Shown here piece after piece: positions 33,371-42,509 of a DNA stretch of 64,000 nucleotides. Source of the DNA: an uncultured Candidatus Saccharibacteria bacterium (GTDB lineage: Bacteria; Patescibacteriota; Saccharimonadia; Saccharimonadales; Saccharimonadaceae); the NCBI GenBank assembly GCA_946804195.1, contig CAMPEU010000001.1, positions 40,192 to 104,191 of the forward strand. Reading direction: 5' to 3'. Under the pieces are notes generated by a model. It did no database searches. It saw nothing but the letters and a program-made list of their open reading frames with translations, and was not told where the DNA came from. The first letter of the stretch is position 1. The number at the start of each line of letters is the position of its first letter. Position numbers and translations under genes: made by a program.

Positions 33371-33898
33371 CTAGCTCATACCTAAATGATGCTTAACTCG
33401 TTCGACGACATCACCAATAACGACTTGCGATTTAACCAAATAATCATCGACGCCAAGCGATTCAGCTCGTTCTTTGTCTTTTGGTTGGCTTAATGCTGTT
33501 AACATAATAACTTTTATGTTGGTTGTCTCGGGAGTATTCCGCAAAATATCCAACACATCAAATCCGCTGATCTTTGGCATCATCGCGTCCAACAATATCA
33601 GGTTAGGCTTAAATTCTTTTGCAGCCTGTAACGCCTGTTCGCCATCATTGACCTCATAGAGTTCGAATCCTTCTAATTCTAAACGGGATCGATAGACAGC
33701 AGCCAATGCTACATCATCTTCCACGAGTAAAATCTTGCGTCCCGCTCCATCGCCTCCTTCTGGTGTTGGCGCAGGAGTGGCTGGCGTGGTAGTAGCTTCT
33801 GATTCACTGGATGTATCTGCAACTGGAGCTGGAGGCTCAGAATGCCCTTGGTCATCTGACATTTCTGGTTTGTCTAGGTTGTCTGGTTCGTCTTGCAT
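33371..33898 (-). CDS. Single-domain response regulator with disordered N-terminus
   Basis: A 175-residue protein. Residues 1-52 are acidic and Pro/Thr/Ala-rich, without predicted fold; then a complete receiver domain: KILLVEDD (Asp pair near 61-62), ILLDAMMPKISG with the phospho-accepting Asp near 105, VIMLTAL and VDDYLVKS with the conserved Lys. No output domain is fused, so it acts through protein contacts or another partner. It follows ctpA by 32 nt and ends at the bidirectional terminator; it may therefore be the last gene of the ftsEX-pcsB transcript. Confidence 0.9.
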   Translation of the reverse strand: MQDEPDNLDKPEMSDDQGHSEPPAPVADTSSESEATTTPATPAPTPEGGDGAGRKILLVEDDVALAAVYRSRLELEGFELYEVNDGEQALQAAKEFKPNLILLDAMMPKISGFDVLDILRNTPETTNIKVIMLTALSQPKDKERAESLGVDDYLVKSQVVIGDVVERVKHHLGMS

Positions 33899-33930
33899 AT
33901 GCTTATACTACTATACCATCGATTATTCGT

Positions 33931-35130
33931 CTACTTTTTCAAGATTGCAAGAGCGCTCGCCATCTGAGGATCCCGATCAGCGTTAGCATCTTCGAATGTC
34001 AGTTCAACCTTTGTATCGGGACTTATACCCTTTTCGTTGATGTTTTTGCCGTCGGGCGTAAACCATTTTGCTATCGTCACCTTCAGTACGGTGCCGTTAG
34101 ATAAATTGATGAGTTTTTGCACGCTCCCTTTCCCAAAAGTCTGTTCACCAACAAGTTTTGCGGCTCCGTGATCCTGAAGTGCTCCCGCAACGATTTCGCT
34201 CGCACTAGCACTCGACCCATTTATCAAAACAATCGTTAGTACACCCTTGAGGATTGATGAGTTGCCCGATTTTAATTCTTCGGTCACCTTACCACCCGAC
34301 CTCTCACTCACAACGACTTTATTATCTAGCCAAATACCCGCAATATCTTGTGCGGCCGACAGCAACCCGCCGCCATTACCACGCAAATCCAAGATCACGC
34401 CTTTCACGCCCTTCTCTTTGAACTCCTTGGCGGTTGTACGTGCCATGTTCGTTGTCGTTTCGTCAAAACGTCGCATTGTCAAAACGCCTATACCATCAAC
34501 TACCTCACCCTCAACACTTGGTGAAGTAATTTCGGCACGCGTTATCGAAAAGTTTTTACTATCCAAACCCCGCAATACCGTTAACTTTACGGTAGTTCCA
34601 ATTTTTCCCCTAATACTATTAACGACTTCGTTCAACGTCCTTCCGGCCATAAACTCATCATTAACAGCAATGATAATGTCACCTGGTTGCAGACCAGACT
34701 CACCTGCGGGCGTACCTTTTAGTGTCCGTATAATTGTTGGTTTTAGATCTCTACTGCCTATTTCGGCACCGATTCCGCCACCAATATTACCCGTTAAATC
34801 CTTGTTGAATTCCTCAGCCTCTTTTTTGTCGAAGTAAACCGTATATACGTCACCTGCTGCCATAACCAAACCACGGCTAGCACCATCAATGAGCGCTTGC
34901 TCGTTCAAATCACCATCAAAATTCGCCTTCAATTGTCGAAATGTTGTCTGTACGTCCGTAAAATCGAGCGTTCCAGTCTGAACTTTAATTCCCAAAACAG
35001 GGGCAACGGCATTCACGATTTGTTCATTTCGCATGCCTCCCAGATATCCAATTATGACAGCGCATGCCAAAACAAGTATCAAAGTACTCGGTGTGAAATT
35101 TATTTTTTTAGGTTTTTTTTCTTCGATCAC
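33931..35130 (-). CDS. C-terminal processing peptidase (S41 family, CtpA-like)
   Basis: A 399-residue protease with an N-terminal membrane anchor (STLILVLACAVIIGYLGG, about 15-32), a helical region, a PDZ domain (IIRTLKGTPAGESGLQPGDIIIAVND) and the S41 catalytic domain: GVLTMRRF, ILDLRGNGGG, INGSSASASEIVAGAL (nucleophile Ser) and GEQTFGKGSVQ (general-base Lys). Such enzymes trim secreted or cell-wall proteins. GTG start; TATAAT ends 8 nt before it. Being next to two CHAP hydrolase genes suggests these as possible targets, which is inference. Confidence 0.93.
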   Translation of the reverse strand: MIEEKKPKKINFTPSTLILVLACAVIIGYLGGMRNEQIVNAVAPVLGIKVQTGTLDFTDVQTTFRQLKANFDGDLNEQALIDGASRGLVMAAGDVYTVYFDKKEAEEFNKDLTGNIGGGIGAEIGSRDLKPTIIRTLKGTPAGESGLQPGDIIIAVNDEFMAGRTLNEVVNSIRGKIGTTVKLTVLRGLDSKNFSITRAEITSPSVEGEVVDGIGVLTMRRFDETTTNMARTTAKEFKEKGVKGVILDLRGNGGGLLSAAQDIAGIWLDNKVVVSERSGGKVTEELKSGNSSILKGVLTIVLINGSSASASEIVAGALQDHGAAKLVGEQTFGKGSVQKLINLSNGTVLKVTIAKWFTPDGKNINEKGISPDTKVELTFEDANADRDPQMASALAILKK

Positions 35131-35205
35131 TTCAACTCATTATACCCGAATTAACCAAAAGCATGAACCTAAACTATGCAATGAATAACTTCGTATCAAA
35201 CGGTA

Positions 35206-36399
35206 CTAAAAGTAAATGTATGTATCGTATGTAGACGCGTAGACTCGCATCTCGCTATAGTGACCCCAGCCCGATCCACCAGCATTGAAATAGTTATACT
35301 GGCTGACGTCAACAGTTCCGTCGTTATGCACAGCTTCTATCCAAACAGCGTGACCGTATTCACCGGCAGAGATGATACCTACAGAATTTGCCCGGGGAGT
35401 ACTGCCCGTCGTATAGCCTGACGATTCTGCACTTGCAGGCCACATATTTGCATTACCCCAGTAGTACGGGAAGTTGCCGGTTTTTTGACCAACTTTCCAG
35501 GCCGTATAACTCACACATTGCCGACATCCGTATCCTAATGGATCATTGCCGTTACCGTTTGCGCCACCGTGCGACCATGCGTTACCATCAACCCAGCAAT
35601 CAGTTTCCCATGGATAACCACCCTTGTTTGGGTCACCAGGCAAAGTATTTACAACACCGCCAGCAGCCAACAGGGCCGCCTCAATAGCATTTTGCTGTTC
35701 CTTTTGTATCTTTAGTTTTTGATCCTCACGATCGCTAACCAGACGGTTATATGCGGCCTGCTGTCCTCGAGTTTCATTGATGAGCGCAAGCCTCTCGTTC
35801 TCCTTCGCCACCAGCGCATCACGGGCAAGCTTTTGCTCGGAAATCACACGTTCTATATCTACTTGTTGCTGTTCTAATTCAACCTTTATGCGTTTAATCG
35901 TATTAATAGTCAACACGAGGCTGTCGCGAATGCTATTTTGATATGTTTCTTTATCGACATATTCAGCAATGCTACTGCTACTCGCCAGCATTTCCAGCGG
36001 CGTGATATTACCGGATAAATATATACTTGCTATCGTATCACCCAGTACGCCTTTATTAACAACGATTTTTTGCTCGTTCTCCGCTATGCGCGCAACCAGA
36101 CGTTTATGTTCCGCTTCTTTTAGATTTATACGCTTTTGGATAACTTTTTTTTGCGTATTGATTGAATCTATTTCTTTTTGTAACGAATCAGCTTTATCAT
36201 TTAGCTTCTTTGCTTCGTTTTGCAGTCCTTCGATCTGTTTTTCAATCTTTGCAATTTGATCATCAAAATCATCTGCATGCGTAACGCCTACGAGCTGAAA
36301 CGACAAAGTTATGACCATTGCCATAGCAACCGTGGCAGTTATGATTCTTTTTGCGGTTTTTTTTGTGTTTACAACTGGTATGGTGGACAGTTTGTTCAT
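35206..36399 (-). CDS. PcsB-like secreted coiled-coil CHAP endopeptidase (paralogue 1)
   Basis: A 397-residue exported protein: signal sequence or anchor at about 19-42 (HAD cleavage site), a long coiled coil of about 45-235, a short linker and a CHAP cysteine peptidase domain with C295 (in CVSYTAW) and H350 (in GHAVW). This is the architecture of streptococcal PcsB and of RipC-like cell-separation hydrolases, which are held inactive until FtsEX engages their coiled coil. It lies in one strand-uniform block with prfB, ftsE, ftsX and a close paralogue. Cleaves peptidoglycan cross-bridges by family analogy; no direct evidence here. Confidence 0.9.
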   Translation of the reverse strand: MNKLSTIPVVNTKKTAKRIITATVAMAMVITLSFQLVGVTHADDFDDQIAKIEKQIEGLQNEAKKLNDKADSLQKEIDSINTQKKVIQKRINLKEAEHKRLVARIAENEQKIVVNKGVLGDTIASIYLSGNITPLEMLASSSSIAEYVDKETYQNSIRDSLVLTINTIKRIKVELEQQQVDIERVISEQKLARDALVAKENERLALINETRGQQAAYNRLVSDREDQKLKIQKEQQNAIEAALLAAGGVVNTLPGDPNKGGYPWETDCWVDGNAWSHGGANGNGNDPLGYGCRQCVSYTAWKVGQKTGNFPYYWGNANMWPASAESSGYTTGSTPRANSVGIISAGEYGHAVWIEAVHNDGTVDVSQYNYFNAGGSGWGHYSEMRVYASTYDTYIYF

Positions 36400-36452
36400 T
36401 TACACGCTCATTATAGCATAAGCATGTTAATTTGTCTAGATGCCCTTCAGCG

Positions 36453-37640
36453 TTATGCGTTAGGGAAACGAAGGAGTATGACGCCAGAATTTTTTACGAA
36501 CATAGTACTGTACTGACCGGTTCCGTAGAAATTATATTGACTCACAAACATACCATCACCCGTTACACTCTCGACAATCATGACATGACCGATAGGCGCA
36601 AACCAACCAGACTGTGGTAGCACAACAACATCACCAGGCTGCGGAGAGTACACTCGCCACGCCCCGCTCCACCGAGCTGCACTCGATGGCCATTCGTAGG
36701 CGTTACCGTCACCGTGCCATGCCTGGACGCTCTTGCCAAATCGATTCTTGAGTGCCCATGCAACATAACTCACGCATTCGCGATTATACAGATTCCATGG
36801 ATCAACCCAAGTATCTTGTGCCATACAATATGGATACCCACCTGAACAACCCTTATTTCCACTCCAGCCCGAATACTGGAACGACCCAACAACTCCAGAA
36901 TTGCCGCCGCCACTCGAGACAAGACTCGCGTAATATGCCTGCTGTTGAGCGTGCACGGACTGTAACTGACTCTTGGCATTCTGTACCAACTTTTGATACG
37001 ATGCTTCCTCGCCACGGGTTTTATTAACTAAATATTGCTGTTCGGACTGCACTGCAGCTAGTTGATCATTTTGTTGCTTCAAATTCGCCAGCACTTTTTC
37101 AACTGATTTTTTGTCACCCTCTAGCTTTATCTTGATGTCCTTGATCTCGACAATCGTCGTATTTAACTGATCGCGCACCGATGATCGATACTCTTGTTTA
37201 TCAATATAATCACCGATACTATCGCTACTAGCTAACTGTTCGAATGGTGATATTTCATCATCTATATACAAATTCGCCAATATCTCGCCCAGCACATCCT
37301 GAGATTCCTTCAGCTTTGTTTCATTCAATGCAATATCCGCCTTGAGTTTCTTCATCTTTGTCTGATTTGTCGCAATTTTCGCTTCTAAAGCCGCCTTTTG
37401 TGCATTGATCAGATTTAATTTATTCTGCAACGTATCCGCTTTCGCGCGTAATTTATTCGCCTCCGCCTGATATGCATCTGCTTTCGCCTGTAGATTACTG
37501 ATCTGATCATCCCATTGATCGGCAAACGCCTTTTCAATAGTAGACATCGGCAATGTAATCGTCATCACAATCGCAAACACGACCAAAATTATTTTGGTCG
37601 TTAAACGTCGCAAAACTGGTGTGGTGGACCGTAGCTTCAT
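36453..37640 (-). CDS. PcsB-like secreted coiled-coil CHAP endopeptidase (paralogue 2)
   Basis: A 395-residue protein with the same order as its neighbour: signal or anchor about 13-40, coiled coil about 42-240 with similar wording (KLRAKADTLQNKLNLINAQK), a Ser/Gly linker and a CHAP domain with C289 (ECVSYVAW) and H352 (IGHVMIV). Sequence resemblance throughout indicates tandem duplication followed by divergence. It begins 51 nt after ftsX, so it is probably the principal FtsX partner. Having two hydrolases under one FtsEX pair would allow substrate or stage specialisation. Confidence 0.9.
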   Translation of the reverse strand: MKLRSTTPVLRRLTTKIILVVFAIVMTITLPMSTIEKAFADQWDDQISNLQAKADAYQAEANKLRAKADTLQNKLNLINAQKAALEAKIATNQTKMKKLKADIALNETKLKESQDVLGEILANLYIDDEISPFEQLASSDSIGDYIDKQEYRSSVRDQLNTTIVEIKDIKIKLEGDKKSVEKVLANLKQQNDQLAAVQSEQQYLVNKTRGEEASYQKLVQNAKSQLQSVHAQQQAYYASLVSSGGGNSGVVGSFQYSGWSGNKGCSGGYPYCMAQDTWVDPWNLYNRECVSYVAWALKNRFGKSVQAWHGDGNAYEWPSSAARWSGAWRVYSPQPGDVVVLPQSGWFAPIGHVMIVESVTGDGMFVSQYNFYGTGQYSTMFVKNSGVILLRFPNA

Positions 37641-37691
37641 TGCTGTATATAGCTTAATATAATTCCCCTATTCTCGTCAATACGCTTATGG

Positions 37692-38666
37692 TTAAATTTT
37701 TAAATATTTCCGCGTTGCCAGTAGCGACGAAATTACCCCGATAGCCGCACCCGTTAAAATCATTGCCAAGATTACAAAACCTAGATACGCAGAGACTAAC
37801 TCGACCGTATCACCAACATTCACCCATTCATTCAGCTTGTCTCGTACCGCAAATAACGCACCTACGCCCAGTATTGTTGCAAAGACTGCCGCAATAAATC
37901 CATAAACAACTGCCTCGACAATAAAGGGCCCTCGAATGAAATTCCGATCGGCACCAATCAATTTCATCATTTGAATTTCTTCTTTACGATTAAAGATCGC
38001 CATTCGAATTGTGTTAAAGACTATCAATGCCGAAATGACCAAAAATACGAGGCTTGCAATAATTCCCCCACGCTCGGCAACCTCCACCCAGCGACCAATC
38101 GTCTCGATTGCTGTTCGTCGATCACCCTGGAATGACGGTTCCCTATCTGGGTCTGCGTGCATTTTATACAATTCATTTGTACTCACGAATTTATTGAGTT
38201 CTGATGGATCATTAATGTCCGCAATTTTTACTCGAAATATTCCAGGCAGTTTATTTGTTGCTTCATTAAGGGCATCAAGCGTCTGAATGTCACCCTTATT
38301 CTGCTGGGCAAAGTCCGCGCGACCCGCTTCGGGACTGATGTATTGAACACTTTCTACTGACGATAGCCGTTTGATAGCTTGCTTGATATTCTGCGCCTGC
38401 TCTTCTGTCGTCTCGGTATCTACATAAATCGACATATCGACTTTGTCTTTGATGGCATCAACTGTGTCCACTAAAACCTGACGAGCAACGAGAGTAAAAA
38501 ACATAATGAGAAGTGTAATGGTCATTACAGCTGTCGCAGCAACAGTAAGCCACATATTTCGACTAAAATTGTTGATGCCATAACGGCACATGCGTACAAA
38601 TGTCAGCCATTTACGTCGTGTTTTCTTGCCTTGCGTCAGTGCTCGGGGTGCATTATTCTTTGCCAT
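37692..38666 (-). CDS. ftsX: Cell-division ABC permease FtsX
   Basis: A 324-residue permease with four membrane helices: the first near 38-63, then a large extracytoplasmic domain (about 64-205), and three C-terminal helices. VEVAERGGIIASLVFLVISALIVFNTIRMAIFNRKEEIQMMKLIGADRNFIRGPFIVEA is the FtsX core. With FtsE it transmits ATP binding to periplasmic or extracytoplasmic hydrolases, here the two CHAP proteins encoded next. The ATG lies 1 nt after the ftsE stop region, so expression is coupled. Confidence 0.95.
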   Translation of the reverse strand: MAKNNAPRALTQGKKTRRKWLTFVRMCRYGINNFSRNMWLTVAATAVMTITLLIMFFTLVARQVLVDTVDAIKDKVDMSIYVDTETTEEQAQNIKQAIKRLSSVESVQYISPEAGRADFAQQNKGDIQTLDALNEATNKLPGIFRVKIADINDPSELNKFVSTNELYKMHADPDREPSFQGDRRTAIETIGRWVEVAERGGIIASLVFLVISALIVFNTIRMAIFNRKEEIQMMKLIGADRNFIRGPFIVEAVVYGFIAAVFATILGVGALFAVRDKLNEWVNVGDTVELVSAYLGFVILAMILTGAAIGVISSLLATRKYLKI

Positions 38667-38667
38667 G

Positions 38668-39351
38668 CTACTGCCTATAGCTCCCCTGCGCTTGGTCGCT
38701 CGTGACCTTGCCGTGATCCAGCGTAATAACCCGACGCTTTAATTTGTTCACAATCTCGACATTATGTGTCGTGAGCAACACAGTCGTTCCGTATTTGTTA
38801 ATCTTTTCCAAAAGTCGTACGATATCCCAACTGTGTTTCGGATCCAGGTTTCCGGTAGGCTCATCTGCGATCAGGATTTTTGGTTGTCGTACAACGGCAC
38901 GAGCAATCGCGACACGTTGACGTTCACCGCCAGACAGCTGATGTGGAAATTGCTTTTCTTTACCGGTGAGTCCGACTAACTCGATAACCTTTGGCACTGT
39001 ATTTTTGATCTCACGGCCAGTCATACCTGCAATCTCTAGCGCAAAGGCGATGTTCTCGTATACTGTACGCTGCGGCAATAATTTGAAATCCTGAAATACG
39101 ACACCAATCTTGCGTCGCAAAAGTGGAATATGTTTGTCTTTGAGCTGATCATAATCAATACCACCAATAACAATTTTACCGCTTGTTGGTTTTTCCTCGC
39201 GAGTTAATAATTTTAATAATGTTGATTTACCCGCACCACTGGTGCCAACAATAATAACGAACTCTTTTGGCTCGACATGTAAACTAATCCGGTTGAGCGC
39301 CGGTTTGTCATCGCGTCCATATGACTTGGTTACCCTATCTAACAGAATCAT
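38668..39351 (-). CDS. ftsE: Cell-division ABC ATPase FtsE
   Basis: A 227-residue ABC ATPase: Walker A GTSGAGKS at 36-43, Q-loop VFQDFKLLPQRTVYENI, signature LSGGERQRVA near 138 and Walker B ILIADEPTGNLD, then an H-loop TTHN. The SRI-like FtsE spacing and downstream ftsX make the assignment firm. It powers FtsX-dependent activation of cell-wall hydrolases at the septum. A TATAAT lies 9 nt before the ATG, between it and prfB. Confidence 0.96.
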   Translation of the reverse strand: MILLDRVTKSYGRDDKPALNRISLHVEPKEFVIIVGTSGAGKSTLLKLLTREEKPTSGKIVIGGIDYDQLKDKHIPLLRRKIGVVFQDFKLLPQRTVYENIAFALEIAGMTGREIKNTVPKVIELVGLTGKEKQFPHQLSGGERQRVAIARAVVRQPKILIADEPTGNLDPKHSWDIVRLLEKINKYGTTVLLTTHNVEIVNKLKRRVITLDHGKVTSDQAQGSYRQ

Positions 39352-39423
39352 CTACTATATATTATACCATGACGCTCATGTAAAAATCATAGGAATACAG
39401 GTGTAATTTCTGCTACTTTTTAA

Positions 39424-40515
39424 CTACTTGTCCTTCTCTGTCATGTGCGCCTCTAGGTATGCATTCATAAAACCATCAATCTTGCCACCCAAAACACTCG
39501 TTGGGTCCTTTTCTTCGTATTTCGTACGCGTGTCCTTGACGAGCGTATACGGATGGAGGACGTAATTACGAATCTGGCTTCCCCAATTTGCCGATTCACC
39601 TGCGCGCAAATCTGCGATAGATTCCGCATGCTGTTCAATTTGTAGATGTGCGAGTTTAGAGCGTAATATTTTCATTGCCGTTTCTTTGTTTTGTAATTGT
39701 GAACGCTCATTTTGAATAGCAACAACGATTCCCGTTGGTTCGTGAGTAACTCGCACGGCACTGTCCGTTGTATTAACCGATTGACCTCCGTGACCGCCAG
39801 CGCGATACACATCAATCTTTAAATCTTTGTCATCAATTTCCACCTCTTCTGGCGCATCAATTTGCGGTAAAACTTCAATCAACGCAAAACTCGTTTGACG
39901 TAAATTATCACTGTTAAACGGGCTCAAGCGCACCAAGCGATGCACACCATTCTCGCTCCGTAATCTTCCATAGGCATATGGACCACTCACTTCAAAGACA
40001 CTTGTCTTAATCCCCGCTTCTTCTCCAGTGGAACGCTCGTCCTGCGTCACACTCATACCGCTATTTTCCGCCCACCTTAGGTACATACGCTCAAGCATTT
40101 CAGCAAAGTCCTGCGCGTCAGTACCGCCAACACCCGCACTAATACGAATAATAGCATTGTGATCATCATACTTTCCGCTAAACAAGAGGTCCTTTTTTCG
40201 GCTCGTTAGCTCACGTTCAAGCGCCTCAATCTGACCCTCAAACTCAGTCCGCAAAGAATCATCACCAAAACTCATGAGCTCAACAATATCGTCCACCTGC
40301 GCGCGCAATGTTTGCCATGGCTGGACTATCGCACCGAGTGCTGATTGTTGCTTACTCTTAGCCTGTGCATCGCTAGGATTATTCCATACTTCCGGAACAG
40401 CCAGCTCATCATCAAGTACCGATAATTGCTTAGCCTTAGCATCAATTGACAGTTGTTCATATGCGGTCGCGACGTCATCCTTGAGTGACTGGACTCTCTT
40501 TTCCAGTGGTTGCAT
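39424..40515 (-). CDS. prfB: Peptide chain release factor 2
   Basis: A 363-residue class I release factor. The SPF tripeptide anticodon at S198-F200 marks RF2 (UAA/UGA), and GGQ at 243-245 is the hydrolysis motif. The frame is continuous from ATG 40515; the programmed +1 frameshift that controls prfB in many bacteria is absent. The presence of RF2 together with TGA stops in the window supports a standard code. It heads the block prfB-ftsE-ftsX, as in many Gram-positive genomes. TATAAT ends 7 nt before the ATG. Confidence 0.95.
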   Translation of the reverse strand: MQPLEKRVQSLKDDVATAYEQLSIDAKAKQLSVLDDELAVPEVWNNPSDAQAKSKQQSALGAIVQPWQTLRAQVDDIVELMSFGDDSLRTEFEGQIEALERELTSRKKDLLFSGKYDDHNAIIRISAGVGGTDAQDFAEMLERMYLRWAENSGMSVTQDERSTGEEAGIKTSVFEVSGPYAYGRLRSENGVHRLVRLSPFNSDNLRQTSFALIEVLPQIDAPEEVEIDDKDLKIDVYRAGGHGGQSVNTTDSAVRVTHEPTGIVVAIQNERSQLQNKETAMKILRSKLAHLQIEQHAESIADLRAGESANWGSQIRNYVLHPYTLVKDTRTKYEEKDPTSVLGGKIDGFMNAYLEAHMTEKDK

Positions 40516-40522
40516 AGTTTAG

Positions 40523-40550
40523 ATTATACAGTACCCACCCATGCTAAACT
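40523..40550. promoter_or_regulatory. Divergent leaderless promoters of prfB and murI
   Basis: Minus strand: TATAAT (40523-40528), 7 nt before the prfB ATG at 40515. Plus strand: TAAACT (40545-40550), a weaker -10 candidate, 6 nt before the murI ATG at 40557. Confidence 0.6.
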
Positions 40551-40556
40551 GAAGAT

Positions 40557-41222
40557 ATGACGAAAATTGGAGTATTTGATTCAGGCATCGGCGGAAAAGC
40601 TATTGCAGATAAGTTAGAGAAATTATTTCCATCAGCAAAAATCATATCTGTAAATGATAGCAAGAATGTGCCGTATGGAGGCAGAAGTCGCGCTGACATC
40701 ATAGAATTGACCGAAAAGGCAATCCAACCACTCATCAATAAAAAATGCGATGCAATAGTTATTGCCTGCAATACCGCGACAACCAATGCCATTAATGATT
40801 TACGTCAAAATCATCCCGATGTTCATTTCGTCGGGATCGAACCCATGATAAAACCCGCCGCAAAACTAACCCAAACAGGTGCCATCGCCGTATTTGCAAC
40901 GCCCGGTACTCTGAAAAGTCGTCGCTATCACCAGCTCAAACATCAATGGGCAGCTAGACTCACTGTTCTCGAACCAGATTGCAGTAGATGGGCAAAACTG
41001 GTAGAAGATAATGAATCTGAACGTATTGATATCAACTCTGTTATATCAGAAGTTAAGCGTTGGAACATTGATGTTATCGTCCTGGGTTGTACTCATTATC
41101 ATCACATCAAAGATCGCATAGAACGAGCAGCCGGACGTAATGTTCATGTCCTCGAGCCATCAGACGCAATTGGAGCACGTCTCGATGAACTACTACCTAC
41201 AGATTTTGCACCGCTTGAATAA
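40557..41222 (+). CDS. murI: Glutamate racemase
   Basis: A 221-residue cofactor-independent racemase supplying D-glutamate for peptidoglycan stem peptides. Catalytic cysteines are C71 (IACNTAT) and C178 (LGCTHY), with D8-S9 in VFDSGIGG and H180 alongside. It is shorter than typical MurI (about 260), mainly through compact loops. Its 3' end overlaps the 3' end of murD by 26 bp in convergent orientation. Confidence 0.94.
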   Translation: MTKIGVFDSGIGGKAIADKLEKLFPSAKIISVNDSKNVPYGGRSRADIIELTEKAIQPLINKKCDAIVIACNTATTNAINDLRQNHPDVHFVGIEPMIKPAAKLTQTGAIAVFATPGTLKSRRYHQLKHQWAARLTVLEPDCSRWAKLVEDNESERIDINSVISEVKRWNIDVIVLGCTHYHHIKDRIERAAGRNVHVLEPSDAIGARLDELLPTDFAPLE

Positions 41223-42492
41223 ACTGATCGCCTCGATCAGAGTAGCTCGTGAACATATCAAAACTCGCGCATGCGGGGCTAAGGATAACAATATCTCCAG
41301 GCTCTGACGCATTGGATGCCGATTGTACAATATCTGCCATCGAAACCGAAGGACCTAGATTCGTAAATCGAGCAAAGTGAACATTTTTTAAGGCAGTCTC
41401 TAACTTTGGTGCCTCAGCTCCAATCAACAAGACCCTGCGAATCTGCTCATTCGCTTTAATTTTTTGCGCCAACTCATCATACGAAGCGCCTTTGCTAGAT
41501 CCGCCCAATATCAGGACTTTAGGCACGTCAAATGCGGCAATCGCGGCAATCGCACTACCCGGTGTTGTTGCAATACTATCATCAAAATAGCGCACGTCAT
41601 TTACGGTACCGGCCAGCTTTAATCGATGCGGCAAACCTTCAAAAGTTTCTAGACCACGTTCCATATCAAAAGCGTCCTTTAACGACGGCCATACTGCAGA
41701 AATCGCCGCACATGTATTATCACGATTGTGATCACCGGCTAGCCTCAAGGCAGCAACAGAGAACAACTCACTCTCTCCATAATAAAACATACCGTCTTTG
41801 ACGTGCGCCGCAGATTCACTAGGATATGTAATCTTTGTTTTTGCTGGTGATACTTTGCTAATATATTCCGAGTACTGATTTTTGTCTCTGTAGATAATGA
41901 TGTCGTCAGACTTTTGATACTTTGCTATGTTCGCTTTTGCCATCAAATAGTCGTTGAAATCCTTGTGTACATCCAAATGCTCAGACTCAATTCCCAAAAC
42001 AACAGCAACATGAGGACTGACATCACAATCCCATAACTGAAAACTGCTCAATTCATAAATAACAAAATCATTAGGAGCTATCTGATCTAGTACATCAAGT
42101 GCGGCAACACCAATGTTACCCACCAACCATGTCTTCTTTCCGGTCGCATCAAACATCGCCTTAATCAAACTGCATGTTGTACCCTTACCCTTAGAACCGG
42201 TCACGCCAATAACAGGCGCTGGGCAGCGCTTCAAAAACTCTCGAGTGACAGTCGTTAACTCTCCGGTCGTCTCAACTTGCCATGGTGGAATCGATGGAGA
42301 TTTGACAGCCAAATCGGCCGTAATACCTTTGAAATCTTTGACGCTCCCAACGAACCCTACCCCCTCGGGCAATGCTTTTGTGGGCTGAGGATTATTATCA
42401 TAAACGGTAAACGTCGATCCGGGATGCGCCGCACTATAATACTTATAGACACTTTCGCCTTCGACACCGTAACCTAAAATAGCAATATTCAT
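41197..42492 (-). CDS. murD: UDP-N-acetylmuramoylalanine--D-glutamate ligase
   Basis: A 431-residue Mur ligase that adds D-glutamate to UDP-MurNAc-L-Ala. The N-terminal Rossmann domain (ILGYGVEGESVYKYY), P-loop TGSKGKGTTCSLI near 107-119, ESEHLDVH and the DDSIATTPGSAIAAI motif identify MurD among Mur ligases. D-glutamate would come from the adjacent convergent murI product. Located outside the dcw cluster. TATAAT ends 6 nt before the ATG. Confidence 0.95.
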   Translation of the reverse strand: MNIAILGYGVEGESVYKYYSAAHPGSTFTVYDNNPQPTKALPEGVGFVGSVKDFKGITADLAVKSPSIPPWQVETTGELTTVTREFLKRCPAPVIGVTGSKGKGTTCSLIKAMFDATGKKTWLVGNIGVAALDVLDQIAPNDFVIYELSSFQLWDCDVSPHVAVVLGIESEHLDVHKDFNDYLMAKANIAKYQKSDDIIIYRDKNQYSEYISKVSPAKTKITYPSESAAHVKDGMFYYGESELFSVAALRLAGDHNRDNTCAAISAVWPSLKDAFDMERGLETFEGLPHRLKLAGTVNDVRYFDDSIATTPGSAIAAIAAFDVPKVLILGGSSKGASYDELAQKIKANEQIRRVLLIGAEAPKLETALKNVHFARFTNLGPSVSMADIVQSASNASEPGDIVILSPACASFDMFTSYSDRGDQFIQAVQNL

Positions 42493-42498
42493 AAGCCT

Positions 42499-42504
42499 AT
42501 TATA
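42499..42504 (-). promoter_or_regulatory. murD -10 box (leaderless type)
   Basis: Minus-strand TATAAT followed by 6 nt (AGGCTT) and the murD ATG at 42492. The same six bases contain AGG but are too close to serve as a normal Shine-Dalgarno site. Confidence 0.6.
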
Positions 42505-42509
42505 TCAAT

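Noticed and set aside
33655-33700. GTTCGAATCC, like a tRNA T-loop
   Set aside because: It lies within the response regulator coding region and no acceptor, D or anticodon arms can be formed around it.
39424-40515. Programmed frameshift in prfB
   Set aside because: The reading frame is continuous from ATG 40515 to the stop; no in-frame early TGA is present.
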